A DNA stretch of 64,000 bases from Saprospiraceae bacterium (lineage in GTDB: Bacteria; Bacteroidota; Bacteroidia; Chitinophagales; Saprospiraceae): positions 124,001 through 188,000 of the forward strand of contig JALHOZ010000002.1 in NCBI GenBank assembly GCA_022842725.1, in the 5' to 3' direction. The translations under genes and the position numbers were made by a program. Below the pieces are notes generated by a model. The model saw only the letters and a list, made by a program, of their open reading frames with translations, made no database searches and was not told the origin of the DNA. Positions 25,468-34,857 of this stretch are shown here, one piece after another (the first letter of the stretch is position 1; every line of letters starts with the position of its first letter).

Positions 25468-27324
25468 ATGTGTGCGATAGCTGGAATTGTTGGATATAAT
25501 AATGGAATTGAAACTGTTGTAAAGATGTTGCAAGCGATGCATCACAGAGGCCCTGATGACAGAGGAGTTTTTTCTGATAACATGGTTATACTGGGGCACA
25601 ATCGATTGTCGATTATCGACCTGTCTAAAGCAGGCCATCAACCCATGAGCAATAGTCGGGGTAATTTTACAATAGTTTATAATGGAGAAATTTATAATTA
25701 CCAGGAACTCAAATCTCTGTTGCCTGATAATGTTGCATTAAAATCTAATACTGATACGGAGGTAATTGTTGAACTTTGGAACTTGTTAGGCATAAATTTG
25801 CTTCCAAAATTAAGAGGTATGTTTGCAATTGCTATTTGGGATCATGAAAAACAACAGTTAGTTCTGGCCAGAGACCACATGGGCATAAAGCCTCTTTATT
25901 ATACCCAAATCAACGACAAAATTGTTTTTGCAAGTGAAATGAAAGGAATGTTGGCGAGTGGTTTGATAGGTAAAAAAATCAACACCAAAGCGTTAAGCGA
26001 TTACCTGGCAAATGGATATATAGTTCAACCAGATACCATTATCGAAGATGTACACATGTTACCTCCGGCATCATATTTATTATGGGATGGTACTGAGATG
26101 AAGATTAAAACATATTGGAACGTCACTGATATTGTAGATTGCCAACCCAATACTGAAGAAGAAGCGATTGTTGAAGTGAAACAACTCCTGACTGACGCGG
26201 TAAAAGAAGAAACCATATCTGATCGTCCTCTCGGGGTTTTTTTGAGTGGTGGATTAGATTCTGCTATTTTAGTATCAGTTTTAAAACAAAGTGGTTTCAG
26301 CGAAATAAATACATATTCCATTGGATTTGAAGGAGAGGATTTAAGCGAAGAAAAAGAAGCCTTAGAAGCTGCTCAGTTCTTTAACACAAAGCATCTACAA
26401 ATTCAAGTTAGTGACAAAGATATAGTTCCTTACATTGATGAGTTTATTAAAGCGCTTGATCAGCCATCAGTTGATGGTTTAAATACCTGGCTGGTAAGTA
26501 AGGTGACATCAAAGTATGTTACGGTTGCTTTATCAGGATTAGGAGGTGATGAGCTTTTTTCGGGTTACAGTATAGACAGAGACATCATAAATAAACAAAA
26601 ATATCTTGGTTTAAGTAAATTTTTGTCAGCTACCCAATCACTTTGGGTAAATGCACCTAATGCCATAAGTAAAAGACTAAGTGCTTACTCCAAATGGAAA
26701 AACTTGTCAAGTTTTTATCAAACGTGGGGGAATGTATTCAATTCTCAGGAAATAAAAAAGTTAACTGGAAACATTGGCACACACTTCAACCAATTTGAAT
26801 CCTTAAATCTTCCCAAAAAGTATAGTTTATTGCAACAAATTTCATTTTTTCATTTACGTGGTTTTATGATGTCCAGACTGTTGCGTGATTCAGATGCAGT
26901 AAGTATGCATCATTCTATTGAGGTCAGATTTCCTTTTATAGATTATAGATTAGTTACTTTAGCTTTTCACTTGCCAGATCAATGGAAGATTAAATTTGTG
27001 GGCAAAACAGCCAATTTATCAAACTTTGAAAAACAATACAGTTACGAAGCAAATGGGGTGAAACATATTTTATATCAAGCTTTTAAGAATGATTTGTATG
27101 AGAATTTTGGCCTAAGACCCAAAAGAGGTTTCAAAATGCCTGTAGAAAATTGGATGAAAAAAGGATTGTTGGTTGATATAGAAAAGACATTAACCGGAAA
27201 TACATATCTTGAAAATACACATATTAAAAAGATAGTTGAGGATTGGAAATCCGGAAAAACAAATTGGACCAGGGTGTGGTCGCTTTATATTTTTGAAAAA
27301 TGGGTTCAACAAAACTTAAAATAG
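25468..27324 (+). CDS. asnB: asparagine synthase-like glutamine amidotransferase
   Basis: The N-terminal Ntn glutaminase begins with catalytic Cys2 (MCAIAGIVGYNNG) and carries MHHRGPDDRG, NHRLSIIDLS-like and YNGEIYNYQEL blocks. The synthetase domain has the PP-loop LSGGLDSAILV near residue 260 and LSGLGGDELFSGY. The length of 618 residues is full. In polysaccharide loci such enzymes (WbpS type) often amidate uronic acids to uronamides instead of making free asparagine. Here a TviB/WbpO dehydrogenase and a WbpP epimerase provide a uronic acid, which favours that role, by inference. It overlaps the next gene by 25 bases. Confidence 0.88.
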   Translation: MCAIAGIVGYNNGIETVVKMLQAMHHRGPDDRGVFSDNMVILGHNRLSIIDLSKAGHQPMSNSRGNFTIVYNGEIYNYQELKSLLPDNVALKSNTDTEVIVELWNLLGINLLPKLRGMFAIAIWDHEKQQLVLARDHMGIKPLYYTQINDKIVFASEMKGMLASGLIGKKINTKALSDYLANGYIVQPDTIIEDVHMLPPASYLLWDGTEMKIKTYWNVTDIVDCQPNTEEEAIVEVKQLLTDAVKEETISDRPLGVFLSGGLDSAILVSVLKQSGFSEINTYSIGFEGEDLSEEKEALEAAQFFNTKHLQIQVSDKDIVPYIDEFIKALDQPSVDGLNTWLVSKVTSKYVTVALSGLGGDELFSGYSIDRDIINKQKYLGLSKFLSATQSLWVNAPNAISKRLSAYSKWKNLSSFYQTWGNVFNSQEIKKLTGNIGTHFNQFESLNLPKKYSLLQQISFFHLRGFMMSRLLRDSDAVSMHHSIEVRFPFIDYRLVTLAFHLPDQWKIKFVGKTANLSNFEKQYSYEANGVKHILYQAFKNDLYENFGLRPKRGFKMPVENWMKKGLLVDIEKTLTGNTYLENTHIKKIVEDWKSGKTNWTRVWSLYIFEKWVQQNLK

Positions 27325-28496
27325 CTTATTTCCATCAAGATGGACTTATTACAGGATCTGCGATAAGTTTAAGACATTTTTTAAATGCCTTGGATAGGGA
27401 TTTATTTGAGCCGATTGTTATTTTGGCCAAGGATGGCCCAGTAAGAAATCTCTATGAAGAAATGGGAGTTAAGGTTGAAGTTTTTTATTTTGATACATTT
27501 TGGACTTTTCCAGGACCTCGATGTATGTCGAGAGGAATGATCAAACAAATGAGAGCATTAATTCCTAATAAGAAATTGAAAGAATATATAGTTGAAAATA
27601 TTAAACCTGATATAATACATATTAATGATAAGGCATCATTAAATGTTGGAATTTCTTTAAAAAAATCAGGTATTCCCATTATTCAACATAGCCGAAGTTC
27701 ATACCATATAACAGCTTGTTTAGCAGCTAAACTATTAAGTATTTGGGAAATAAGGAGATTTTCTAGTCATATAATTTGTATTTCAGAAGATGAAGTGGAC
27801 GGGTTTGAAGATATTGAAAATAAGTCGATTATTTATAATACAGTTGACTTTGACTTAGTTTCTAAATCTAAGAATAATAGATATCAAACGCGTAAAGATT
27901 TAGGTGTAAATTCAGATGAGTTTTTGATCGGTTTTGCAGCTAATGTTACAGAAAAAAAAGGTGCATGGGATTTTTTGGAAATATGTAAATGTTTAAGTCT
28001 TCATAGTTCTGTTAAATTTATAATTGTTGGTAATTTAGATGATGAAGGAAAGACTCATTTAGGAGATGGTGTTTATGTTAACCAATCCGCCAAGTCTTAT
28101 TTAACTTCATTTTTAGAGAATAATAAATTAGAAAATCAGGTTATTTTAACTGGCTTCAGAAGTGACAATTTAGACCTAATAGCTGCTATGGATTTATTAA
28201 TTGTTCCAAACAAAAATGGTGTATTAGGCAGACAACCTATTGAAGCTCAAGCCTTAGGTACCAGGGTAATTGCATATCATGGTCACAGTCAAAAAAGCAA
28301 AGTGATACTTAATAATAAAACAGGATTTTTAGTTAAGGATGTAAAGGAAGCGGTTGATAAAGCACTAGATATTATAAAAAATAGCTCAATATCAGTTATG
28401 GCCAATGAGGGAGAAGAGTATGCTCGTATGCAATTCAACCCTTTCGTAAATATAAAAAAGATTGAAAAATTATATACCAAATTAATTTCTAAGTGA
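27300..28496 (+). CDS. GT4-family glycosyltransferase
   Basis: This is a GT-B retaining glycosyltransferase of 398 residues. The N-terminal domain opens KIAYFHQDGLITGSAISLRHFL with the glycine-containing donor loop. The C-terminal domain shows IGFAANVTEKKGAWDFLEI, ILTGFRSDNLDLIAAMDLLIVPNK and GRQPIEAQALGTRVIAYHGHSQ, in which the usual EAxAxGxPV motif is altered to EAQALGTRV. The start lies inside asnB, so the two are probably translated together. The sugar donor cannot be predicted. Confidence 0.87.
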   Translation: MGSTKLKIAYFHQDGLITGSAISLRHFLNALDRDLFEPIVILAKDGPVRNLYEEMGVKVEVFYFDTFWTFPGPRCMSRGMIKQMRALIPNKKLKEYIVENIKPDIIHINDKASLNVGISLKKSGIPIIQHSRSSYHITACLAAKLLSIWEIRRFSSHIICISEDEVDGFEDIENKSIIYNTVDFDLVSKSKNNRYQTRKDLGVNSDEFLIGFAANVTEKKGAWDFLEICKCLSLHSSVKFIIVGNLDDEGKTHLGDGVYVNQSAKSYLTSFLENNKLENQVILTGFRSDNLDLIAAMDLLIVPNKNGVLGRQPIEAQALGTRVIAYHGHSQKSKVILNNKTGFLVKDVKEAVDKALDIIKNSSISVMANEGEEYARMQFNPFVNIKKIEKLYTKLISK

Positions 28497-30109
28497 AAAC
28501 AATCATACTTGCAGCCGGTAAAATAGACTATACACGTTTGCCTTTTGGTATGCATCAAAGTAATGCGACTATCCCTGTCAATGGGAAACCGGTTATTAGC
28601 TGGATACTGGATGATTTGATTCAGAAGGGATTTACATCCATTGAGTTGGTATTGAGGGAAGAAAATTACAGATTGAAACAATTGCTGGAAAAACATTACA
28701 GCAAGCGTATCGATTTGACGATTACTTCTTTGCATAACCCTGTAACTATAGTGGAATCACTAAAGGGTGCAATGGACGCTAAAACAGTGGTGGAAGAACC
28801 TATTCAGGTAATTTTGGGAGATACCCTGATTTATAATGATTATGGCAAAACTCTCGACATGATGTATGTGGCGGAAGTCAGGAATACGTCCAATTGGTGT
28901 ATTGCCCGGACATCTGAAAAAGGAGATTTGTTATCCCTGGTTGATAAACAACATTTGTATGGTGAGGGACATAAAGCGCTTTGTGGGTACTATTGTTTTT
29001 CGAGTGCAACAGCATTATCAAAAGCTATCGATATTGCTAAAGTTGAAGGAGCAACTGAGTTGAGTCATATATTGATGTTTTACCACCGTATACACCCATT
29101 GGTATTGAAAGAGACCGACAGATGGTATGATTTTGGTCATTTGGAGTCATTTATACAGTCAAAAAAAACCTTGTTGAGACCCAGGTATTTTAATTCGTTG
29201 GTCATAGATCCTCTTTTAAATACCATTACAAAACATAGCCTTAAAGATGATAAGTTGTCAGACGAATTAAATTGGTTTAATTTATTGCCTGATTCTTTAA
29301 AAGTTTTAACGCCCAGACTTTATACAAATGAAATAAATGATTCAGGTAAAATCATTATCACCCAGGAGTTTTATGGTTATCCAACCCTATCTGAATTATT
29401 TGTCTATGGTGATTTAGGCGAAACAGTTTGGGAATCAATCACAGATTATTTGTTTCAGATTCATACGCTTTTTACTTCTTACAAAGCCGATTTTTCAGAT
29501 GCAAATTGTAAAGAAATGTATGTTGACAAAACTTATAACAGAATAGAGGCGCTGCTCGAACAAAATATTTTTTGGAAAACATTATGGTATAAAGATTCAG
29601 TTATTATTAATGGCAAATCATATCCATCCATAAGATTAATTTTAGAAAGATTAAACGATTCTATAGATGGATTATGTCAAAAGGGGAATTTTTCAATTAT
29701 TCATGGAGATTTTTGTTTATCCAATATATTATACGATTTAAATAATCAGATAGTCAGGCTTATTGACCCGAGAGGTAGTTTTGGTGAAAAGGGAATATAT
29801 GGTGATCCCCGATATGATATAGCAAAGTTAAGACATAGTATATCTGGTTGTTATGATTATATCGTAAGCGATTTATTTAATGTAAGTTATCAGGAAGAAT
29901 CATTTACGTACAATATTTTTCAAGATGCTAAAGATGTATCTTTACAAAAATATTTTGACAAATCTTTAGCAAAAAAGGGATATCAGTTACGAGATATTCA
30001 ATTGATTGAAGGCTTGTTGTTTTTAAGTATGATTCCTTATCATGAGGATAACTTTGAACGACAACAAATGATGTTCATTCGCGCAACAGAAATATTATCA
30101 GAATTATAA
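28493..30109 (+). CDS. fused nucleotidyltransferase and APH-type kinase
   Basis: This 538-residue protein has two domains. Residues 1 to about 225 are a sugar-phosphate-type nucleotidyltransferase (TIILAAGKIDYTRLPFGMHQ, NGKPVISWILDDLI, VILGDTLI). Residues of about 260-538 resemble aminoglycoside/choline kinases, with the catalytic loop IIHGDFCLSNILYD and metal site LIDPRGSFG near residues 403-430. The combination would phosphorylate a small alcohol and activate it as an NDP derivative, as LicA and LicC do for choline in separate proteins; the actual substrate is unknown. The start is GTG, overlapping the preceding gene. An HAD phosphatase and a second nucleotidyltransferase follow at once. 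Confidence 0.78.
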   Translation: MKTIILAAGKIDYTRLPFGMHQSNATIPVNGKPVISWILDDLIQKGFTSIELVLREENYRLKQLLEKHYSKRIDLTITSLHNPVTIVESLKGAMDAKTVVEEPIQVILGDTLIYNDYGKTLDMMYVAEVRNTSNWCIARTSEKGDLLSLVDKQHLYGEGHKALCGYYCFSSATALSKAIDIAKVEGATELSHILMFYHRIHPLVLKETDRWYDFGHLESFIQSKKTLLRPRYFNSLVIDPLLNTITKHSLKDDKLSDELNWFNLLPDSLKVLTPRLYTNEINDSGKIIITQEFYGYPTLSELFVYGDLGETVWESITDYLFQIHTLFTSYKADFSDANCKEMYVDKTYNRIEALLEQNIFWKTLWYKDSVIINGKSYPSIRLILERLNDSIDGLCQKGNFSIIHGDFCLSNILYDLNNQIVRLIDPRGSFGEKGIYGDPRYDIAKLRHSISGCYDYIVSDLFNVSYQEESFTYNIFQDAKDVSLQKYFDKSLAKKGYQLRDIQLIEGLLFLSMIPYHEDNFERQQMMFIRATEILSEL

Positions 30110-30118
30110 TATATTTCA

Positions 30119-30481
30119 ATGAGAATAGTAATTGATTTAGATGGTACCATTTGTTCATTAAGAACATCTGCTGAAACTTATGCAGATGTAAAAGTGATTC
30201 CCGGTGCAAAGGACTTTATCAGAAAATTGCGTCAGGAGGGTCATTATGTGATCATCCAAACCGCCAGAAATATGGCTACATGTGATAGTAATTTGGGCAA
30301 GGTTATTAAAAATGTTGGCAAAGTGACTTTGGAATGGTTGGAAAAAAATGAAATTGAATATGATGAAATTTATTTTGGAAAACCCAATGCACACCTGTAT
30401 ATTGATGACCGGGCGTTTCGGTTTGCGGATTGGGAGTCCATGGATCTTTTACAACTTGAAATCATAGCAAAAGAAAAATAA
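30119..30481 (+). CDS. small HAD-family phosphatase (capsule type)
   Basis: This 120-residue HAD protein has motif I DLDGTIC (Asp6, Asp8), motif II IQTARN and a terminal YIDDRAFRF carrying the last acidic pair. It lacks a cap domain. Short HAD proteins of this kind are annotated as capsule-biosynthesis phosphatases in Campylobacter and many other loci, where they act on phosphorylated precursors. It sits 9 bases after the nucleotidyltransferase-kinase fusion and one base before another nucleotidyltransferase, so a shared substrate is likely. Confidence 0.85.
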   Translation: MRIVIDLDGTICSLRTSAETYADVKVIPGAKDFIRKLRQEGHYVIIQTARNMATCDSNLGKVIKNVGKVTLEWLEKNEIEYDEIYFGKPNAHLYIDDRAFRFADWESMDLLQLEIIAKEK

Positions 30482-30482
30482 A

Positions 30483-31205
30483 ATGATAGTAATAATACCC
30501 ATGGCCGGTAGGGGTAGTCGCTATACTAAAGAGGGTTTTCAGACTCCCAAACCATTAATTGAAGTTGGCGGAAAACCTATGATATATCACGCATGGTGTT
30601 CTGTAAAAAATGTTCCCTGCCGAAAACTAATTTTTATTGCGTTAAGAGAACATGAAGAACATTTTGGAGTGAGTTCGGTTTTAGCCCAATGGATCCCGGT
30701 TCCTTTTGAATTGATATTTATAGATGAAGTTACTGAAGGTCAACTTTGTACGATATTACTTGCATCATTACATTTTGAAGAAGGTGAAGGTGTATTAATC
30801 ACGGCTTCGGATACTTATATCGAAAGTCAGATTGGGCAGGAGATTGTAACTACAAAGGCGTCGGGTATCATTTCTGTCTTTGATTTGCCGGGTGATCAAT
30901 GGAGTTTTGCTTTGACAGACGAAAAGGGGAAAGTTGTCAGGGTTACTGAAAAAGAACGAATCTCAAATCATGCCAGTACCGGCATCTATTATTTTTCTGA
31001 TGCCAAAGAAATGGAGAGGGAGGCTCGCATCATGATAGCCGAGAATGATCGTACCCGAGGTGAGTTTTATATCATGCCTTTGTATAATAAGTTGATAAAA
31101 AAAGGTGCGGACATTGTATTGTCATATGCTCAGTCCATGTGGGATATGGGTACTCCTGAAGCAAAAAGTAAATTTGAAAAATATATCAATGAAACCAACA
31201 TTTAG
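30483..31205 (+). CDS. NTP-transferase family nucleotidyltransferase
   Basis: This 240-residue Rossmann-like nucleotidyltransferase opens VIIPMAGRGSRYTKEGF, then TPKPLIEVGGKPMI, ITASDTYIES at the metal site and ASTGIYYFSDA. It resembles cytidylyl- or guanylyl-type transferases that activate sugar phosphates or small phosphorylated alcohols. With the upstream fusion protein, the locus encodes two different activating domains plus a kinase and a phosphatase. The specific nucleotide and substrate cannot be read from the sequence. Its 3' end overlaps the next glycosyltransferase by 17 bases. Confidence 0.8.
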   Translation: MIVIIPMAGRGSRYTKEGFQTPKPLIEVGGKPMIYHAWCSVKNVPCRKLIFIALREHEEHFGVSSVLAQWIPVPFELIFIDEVTEGQLCTILLASLHFEEGEGVLITASDTYIESQIGQEIVTTKASGIISVFDLPGDQWSFALTDEKGKVVRVTEKERISNHASTGIYYFSDAKEMEREARIMIAENDRTRGEFYIMPLYNKLIKKGADIVLSYAQSMWDMGTPEAKSKFEKYINETNI

Positions 31206-32232
31206 TGTTTGTATACCAAATTACAACTACGAAAAATACATTAATCTGACGTTAGAAAGTGTGCTAGAACAAACTGAACAAAATTTTAAGGTTGTTATAT
31301 CAGATAATGCAAGTACTGATAACTCTATTGATGTGATAAAACACTATGCTGAAAAAGATACAAGGATAAGTTTTAAAGTCAATCGCACAAACTTAGGATT
31401 TGCAGGGAATCTAGACGAAAGCGCTAAAATGGCAATTTCTCCATGGTTAATAATGCTTTCTTCGGATGATTTAATTACAAACACTGCATTACAAGAGTAT
31501 AAAAAATTTATTCAATTAATACCACCTCAAGAACAATTTTCATTCACCTCATCTTTTGAAAAAATTGATAGTTCTGGAAACTTTATTGAATATTTAAAGC
31601 CATCAGCTAAAATATGGTATGAAAAAGATATTGATAAAGAATTGTCAATTTCAATGGGCTATAATGTCTATAAAGTAAATGCTGGTGAAATGTTAAAAAG
31701 ATGTTTGACAACTTTTTATAATCCATATAATTTTGCTGCTACATGTTATTCAAAGGAATCTTATTACCAAGCCGGTGGATATGGAGGAGGTCGAATATAT
31801 AACCCTGATAAATGGTTTCATTGGAAATTATTGTCAATAACCAATAATACCTATTTTTTAGATAAACCACTTTTTAAGTACAGATGGCATCAAACTAATC
31901 AACAAGCATTAGAAAAAGATTCAGATATATTGAAATATTGGTACGACGAATATAGAAATTCGTTTGAAGTAGATTCTAACATGTTGGAAAAATCACAAAT
32001 GACAAAAGCTGACGTTATACAACATTATTGTACACACTTAATCAAGTATATTTATCTTGCGATTAAAAATAAAGACAGAAAATTAGCTATTCGATTGTTT
32101 AATTGGGGTAAAGCATGCTATCCAAGACCGTTTTCGCAAACTAAATACTATTTTATTTTAAGATGTTTGCTATACTTGATTCCTATAAGTAGTATTCTAT
32201 TACGTTTAGTGAAATCTAAAAAGATGAATTAA
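31189..32232 (+). CDS. GT2-family glycosyltransferase
   Basis: This is an inverting GT-A transferase of 347 residues: FSVCIPNYNYEKYINLTLESVLEQT at the start, VISDNASTDNSIDVI, and a DXD-type SSDD metal site near residue 90. The C-terminal part has a hydrophobic stretch near 325-340 (LLYLIPISSILL). I place the start at ATG 31189; the longer ORF beginning at 31105 would overlap the previous gene by 101 bases with no family match. From here to about 37280 the DNA is visibly more AT-rich than the flanks, which suggests foreign origin. Confidence 0.87.
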   Translation: MKPTFSVCIPNYNYEKYINLTLESVLEQTEQNFKVVISDNASTDNSIDVIKHYAEKDTRISFKVNRTNLGFAGNLDESAKMAISPWLIMLSSDDLITNTALQEYKKFIQLIPPQEQFSFTSSFEKIDSSGNFIEYLKPSAKIWYEKDIDKELSISMGYNVYKVNAGEMLKRCLTTFYNPYNFAATCYSKESYYQAGGYGGGRIYNPDKWFHWKLLSITNNTYFLDKPLFKYRWHQTNQQALEKDSDILKYWYDEYRNSFEVDSNMLEKSQMTKADVIQHYCTHLIKYIYLAIKNKDRKLAIRLFNWGKACYPRPFSQTKYYFILRCLLYLIPISSILLRLVKSKKMN

Positions 32233-32238
32233 AATAGC

Positions 32239-33510
32239 ATGATTCGATCTGTGAACATACATACTAATAAAACAACTACAACCAATCGATTCTTGTTTAA
32301 TGTAAGGGTTTTTTCTTGGTTAGCGTTGATGATGAGTTTTAATAATCTACTATTAGGTGGAATTAATTTTTCTTTAGTATTTTTTGTAGCTTTTGTATTC
32401 TTAACAGCTAGAAGGTATAATTTTTTGAATCTTAATGAATTACCTCAAATTTTTGCATTGTTTTTTGCAATTGGAGCTGTCATTTCAGTTATAGACACCA
32501 ATGGGAATGGAGATGAAAGTTTGGAGAGAGCACTAATAGTATTACCCAATTTTATGTACTGGAGTCTGATGATAATAATTTTTGTGAATGTCCTTTTGCC
32601 TGCAGGTTTAATTTCTAAATATTCATTAGAGTCATTATCAAAATTTATTGCAATAGGAGTTTTGCTAAGTCTAATTTTTTATGAATTTAAAAATGTATTA
32701 AATTTCCCCTTTATAAAATATAATACTCCAAATTCTTATGCATTTACACTAGTATGCTATTCTGCAATAGGTGTTACATACATTAGACAAAAGTATGGTA
32801 AAACTAGAATGTTAATTTATGTTGCTATTATTTTATTGTCTATGTTGTTTTTAGAAAGGAGAGCTGGGTTTGTATTAGTTTTTAGTTCAGTATTTATGGC
32901 ATTAAACTTTAATAATATCTCACTTAAAACCTTATATTCATTCGGGTTTTCTATTTTATTTGTTTTTATCATATTACAATTAAGCATTGTGGAAAATTTT
33001 TTATATGATGCTAGCCCAAGAATACATGAAAGTATATACGAGTCAGAAAATATAGCAACTCAAGATCAATCATATTTAACACGATTAGCGATGGTAGAAA
33101 AGGGAATCATTATTTTTAGCGAGAATCCTTTGACTGGAATTGGATTAAGTAATTTTCCGACTCATTATGTAGCTATTCCTGGAAATTTTGAGGGATCAGA
33201 GTTAGTTATAAGAAAAGATTTAAGTAATAAAAGTGGTCATAACTCATATATAGCTTTATTGGCAGAAGGTGGTCTTTTTATTATAGTGCCATTTTTGTTG
33301 TTAATAGCCTTTAATCTATATCATTTTGTAATAGATTTTAAAAAAAGAACGAATTTAGAAAGCGCTTTTTATTGGTCTTTTTTAGCTATGGTCATTCATA
33401 TATATTTAATATCTGAAATATTTAATGTGTTTGCTTGGTTTTTAATTGCAATAGTCACAACAATTAGTGTTAAATATAAAAGATTAGATAACATTAAGTA
33501 TAAAGTATGA
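32239..33510 (+). CDS. wzy: Wzy-like O-antigen polymerase/ligase family protein
   Basis: This 423-residue membrane protein has about ten hydrophobic segments and a large periplasmic loop. The loop ends in the Wzy_C-type motif GHNSYIALLAEGGLF near residue 333, preceded by NPLTGIGLSNFP. O-antigen ligase and polymerase share this domain; with a flippase in the same operon the polymerase role is more likely. As is normal for Wzy, the sequence is poorly conserved outside this motif. It overlaps the next glycosyltransferase by 4 bases. Confidence 0.85.
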   Translation: MIRSVNIHTNKTTTTNRFLFNVRVFSWLALMMSFNNLLLGGINFSLVFFVAFVFLTARRYNFLNLNELPQIFALFFAIGAVISVIDTNGNGDESLERALIVLPNFMYWSLMIIIFVNVLLPAGLISKYSLESLSKFIAIGVLLSLIFYEFKNVLNFPFIKYNTPNSYAFTLVCYSAIGVTYIRQKYGKTRMLIYVAIILLSMLFLERRAGFVLVFSSVFMALNFNNISLKTLYSFGFSILFVFIILQLSIVENFLYDASPRIHESIYESENIATQDQSYLTRLAMVEKGIIIFSENPLTGIGLSNFPTHYVAIPGNFEGSELVIRKDLSNKSGHNSYIALLAEGGLFIIVPFLLLIAFNLYHFVIDFKKRTNLESAFYWSFLAMVIHIYLISEIFNVFAWFLIAIVTTISVKYKRLDNIKYKV

Positions 33511-34682
33511 AATTAGCCTACTACTACCATGTAGCGATAAATAATTATCAGAATAAATATTTAATTCCTGGATATTTAGGTGTTTTTATTGACACGATGG
33601 CCAGGATGGTGGAGGAATTATATGTATTTTATCATCAAGCAAATGTAACTGAATCACTTGAGTGTGATTATACATTACAGGGTAAAAATATTAAATATAT
33701 CAATCTAGGCAAAAAGACGCCTGCATGGCATAGAGCTATATTTTATAATAAAATACTAAAAAAAACAATTAAGGAATTAAATCAATGTGATGCATTAATA
33801 GTAAGATCTCCTTCACCTTTGGCACCTTATTTTAGTAAATATTTTAAAAAGAACAATTGTCTATTCCTAATGATTGTTGGTGACTATATTGATGGAGCTG
33901 AACACTTAAAATCCTCTACATTTAGAGATAAAATGATTTATCAATATTTACGCTATAATGATTTCTTATTTACAAAAGAAATTAAAAGAGCAAACTTAAT
34001 TGTGAACTCTATTGAATTATTAAATAAATATAAGTCAATTGCAAAAAGTATAGATTTAATTAAAACAACTACTTTGTCTGAAAGTGATTTTTATCAAAGA
34101 GAAGATACGTGTCAACATGAAATAGTTGAATTATTGTATACTGGTAGAATAGATGTTGCAAAGGGACTTATTGAATTATTAGAAGCTGCTAATATATTAA
34201 TACAAGAAAATTATAAACTGATATTAAATATAGTTGGATGGGAACAAGACGACATAAAGAGACCAGTAGAAAATAAGTTGAAGCTAATAGCCCAAAAACA
34301 TGGTATTGGAAATCAACTTATATTTCATGGAAGAAAGTCAATAGGGCTTGAATTGAATAAGATGTATCAACTAGCTGATATTTATATGATACCTTCTTAT
34401 CATGAAGGCTTCCCAAGAACAATTTGGGAAGCAATGGCAAATTCATTGCCTGTGATAGCTAGTAAAGTTGGAGGAATACCATCTTATTTAACACATGAGG
34501 AAAATGCATTACTTATTGAACCTAAAGATGTAAGTGAAATTGTCAGTGCTATAAAATTATTAATAAATGAGAATGAATTAAGAAGAAAAGTCATTAAAAA
34601 TGCTTATTTATTTGCGAAAGAAAACACTCTAGACGTTCAAACTAAACTTATGTTAAATATAGTTGAAAAAAGAATAAATTAG
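33507..34682 (+). CDS. GT4-family glycosyltransferase
   Basis: This is a GT-B transferase of 391 residues. The C-terminal domain has LLYTGRIDVAKGLIELLEAANIL, IFHGRKS, LADIYMIPSYHEGFPRTIWEAMANSLPVIASKVGGIPSYL and an EPKDVSEI segment, the full GT4 donor site with E-x7-E spacing. The N-terminal domain contains a SPSPLAPYFSKY acceptor region. It starts within the last codons of wzy. The 175 bases after it contain no gene; a 16-codon open stretch at 34681-34728 looks like a transferase C-terminal tail but is too short to assign. Confidence 0.9.
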   Translation: MKLAYYYHVAINNYQNKYLIPGYLGVFIDTMARMVEELYVFYHQANVTESLECDYTLQGKNIKYINLGKKTPAWHRAIFYNKILKKTIKELNQCDALIVRSPSPLAPYFSKYFKKNNCLFLMIVGDYIDGAEHLKSSTFRDKMIYQYLRYNDFLFTKEIKRANLIVNSIELLNKYKSIAKSIDLIKTTTLSESDFYQREDTCQHEIVELLYTGRIDVAKGLIELLEAANILIQENYKLILNIVGWEQDDIKRPVENKLKLIAQKHGIGNQLIFHGRKSIGLELNKMYQLADIYMIPSYHEGFPRTIWEAMANSLPVIASKVGGIPSYLTHEENALLIEPKDVSEIVSAIKLLINENELRRKVIKNAYLFAKENTLDVQTKLMLNIVEKRIN

Positions 34683-34857
34683 AACGACAAATATTAGATG
34701 TTTTTGAAAAAATATTAAAACCTAAATAAAATAGTAACATAAATACTTTTAATATAAAAATGTTACACACATGGTTCAATTTTCTTATATTTTCGATCTT
34801 TAACCTACTATATTATATACTTAATTACTAAATAAGAATTCTAGTAAATCTAACATT

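Noticed and set aside
25312-25641. Minus-strand frame over the AT repeat
   Set aside because: It overlaps the start of the asnB-type gene and its translation contains a run of Tyr-Ile from the dinucleotide repeat; there is no sign of a real protein.
34681-34728. Open stretch reading LERQILDVFEKILKPK after the GT4 gene
   Set aside because: It looks like a transferase C-terminal tail but is only 16 codons, has no start, and could arise by chance in AT-rich DNA.
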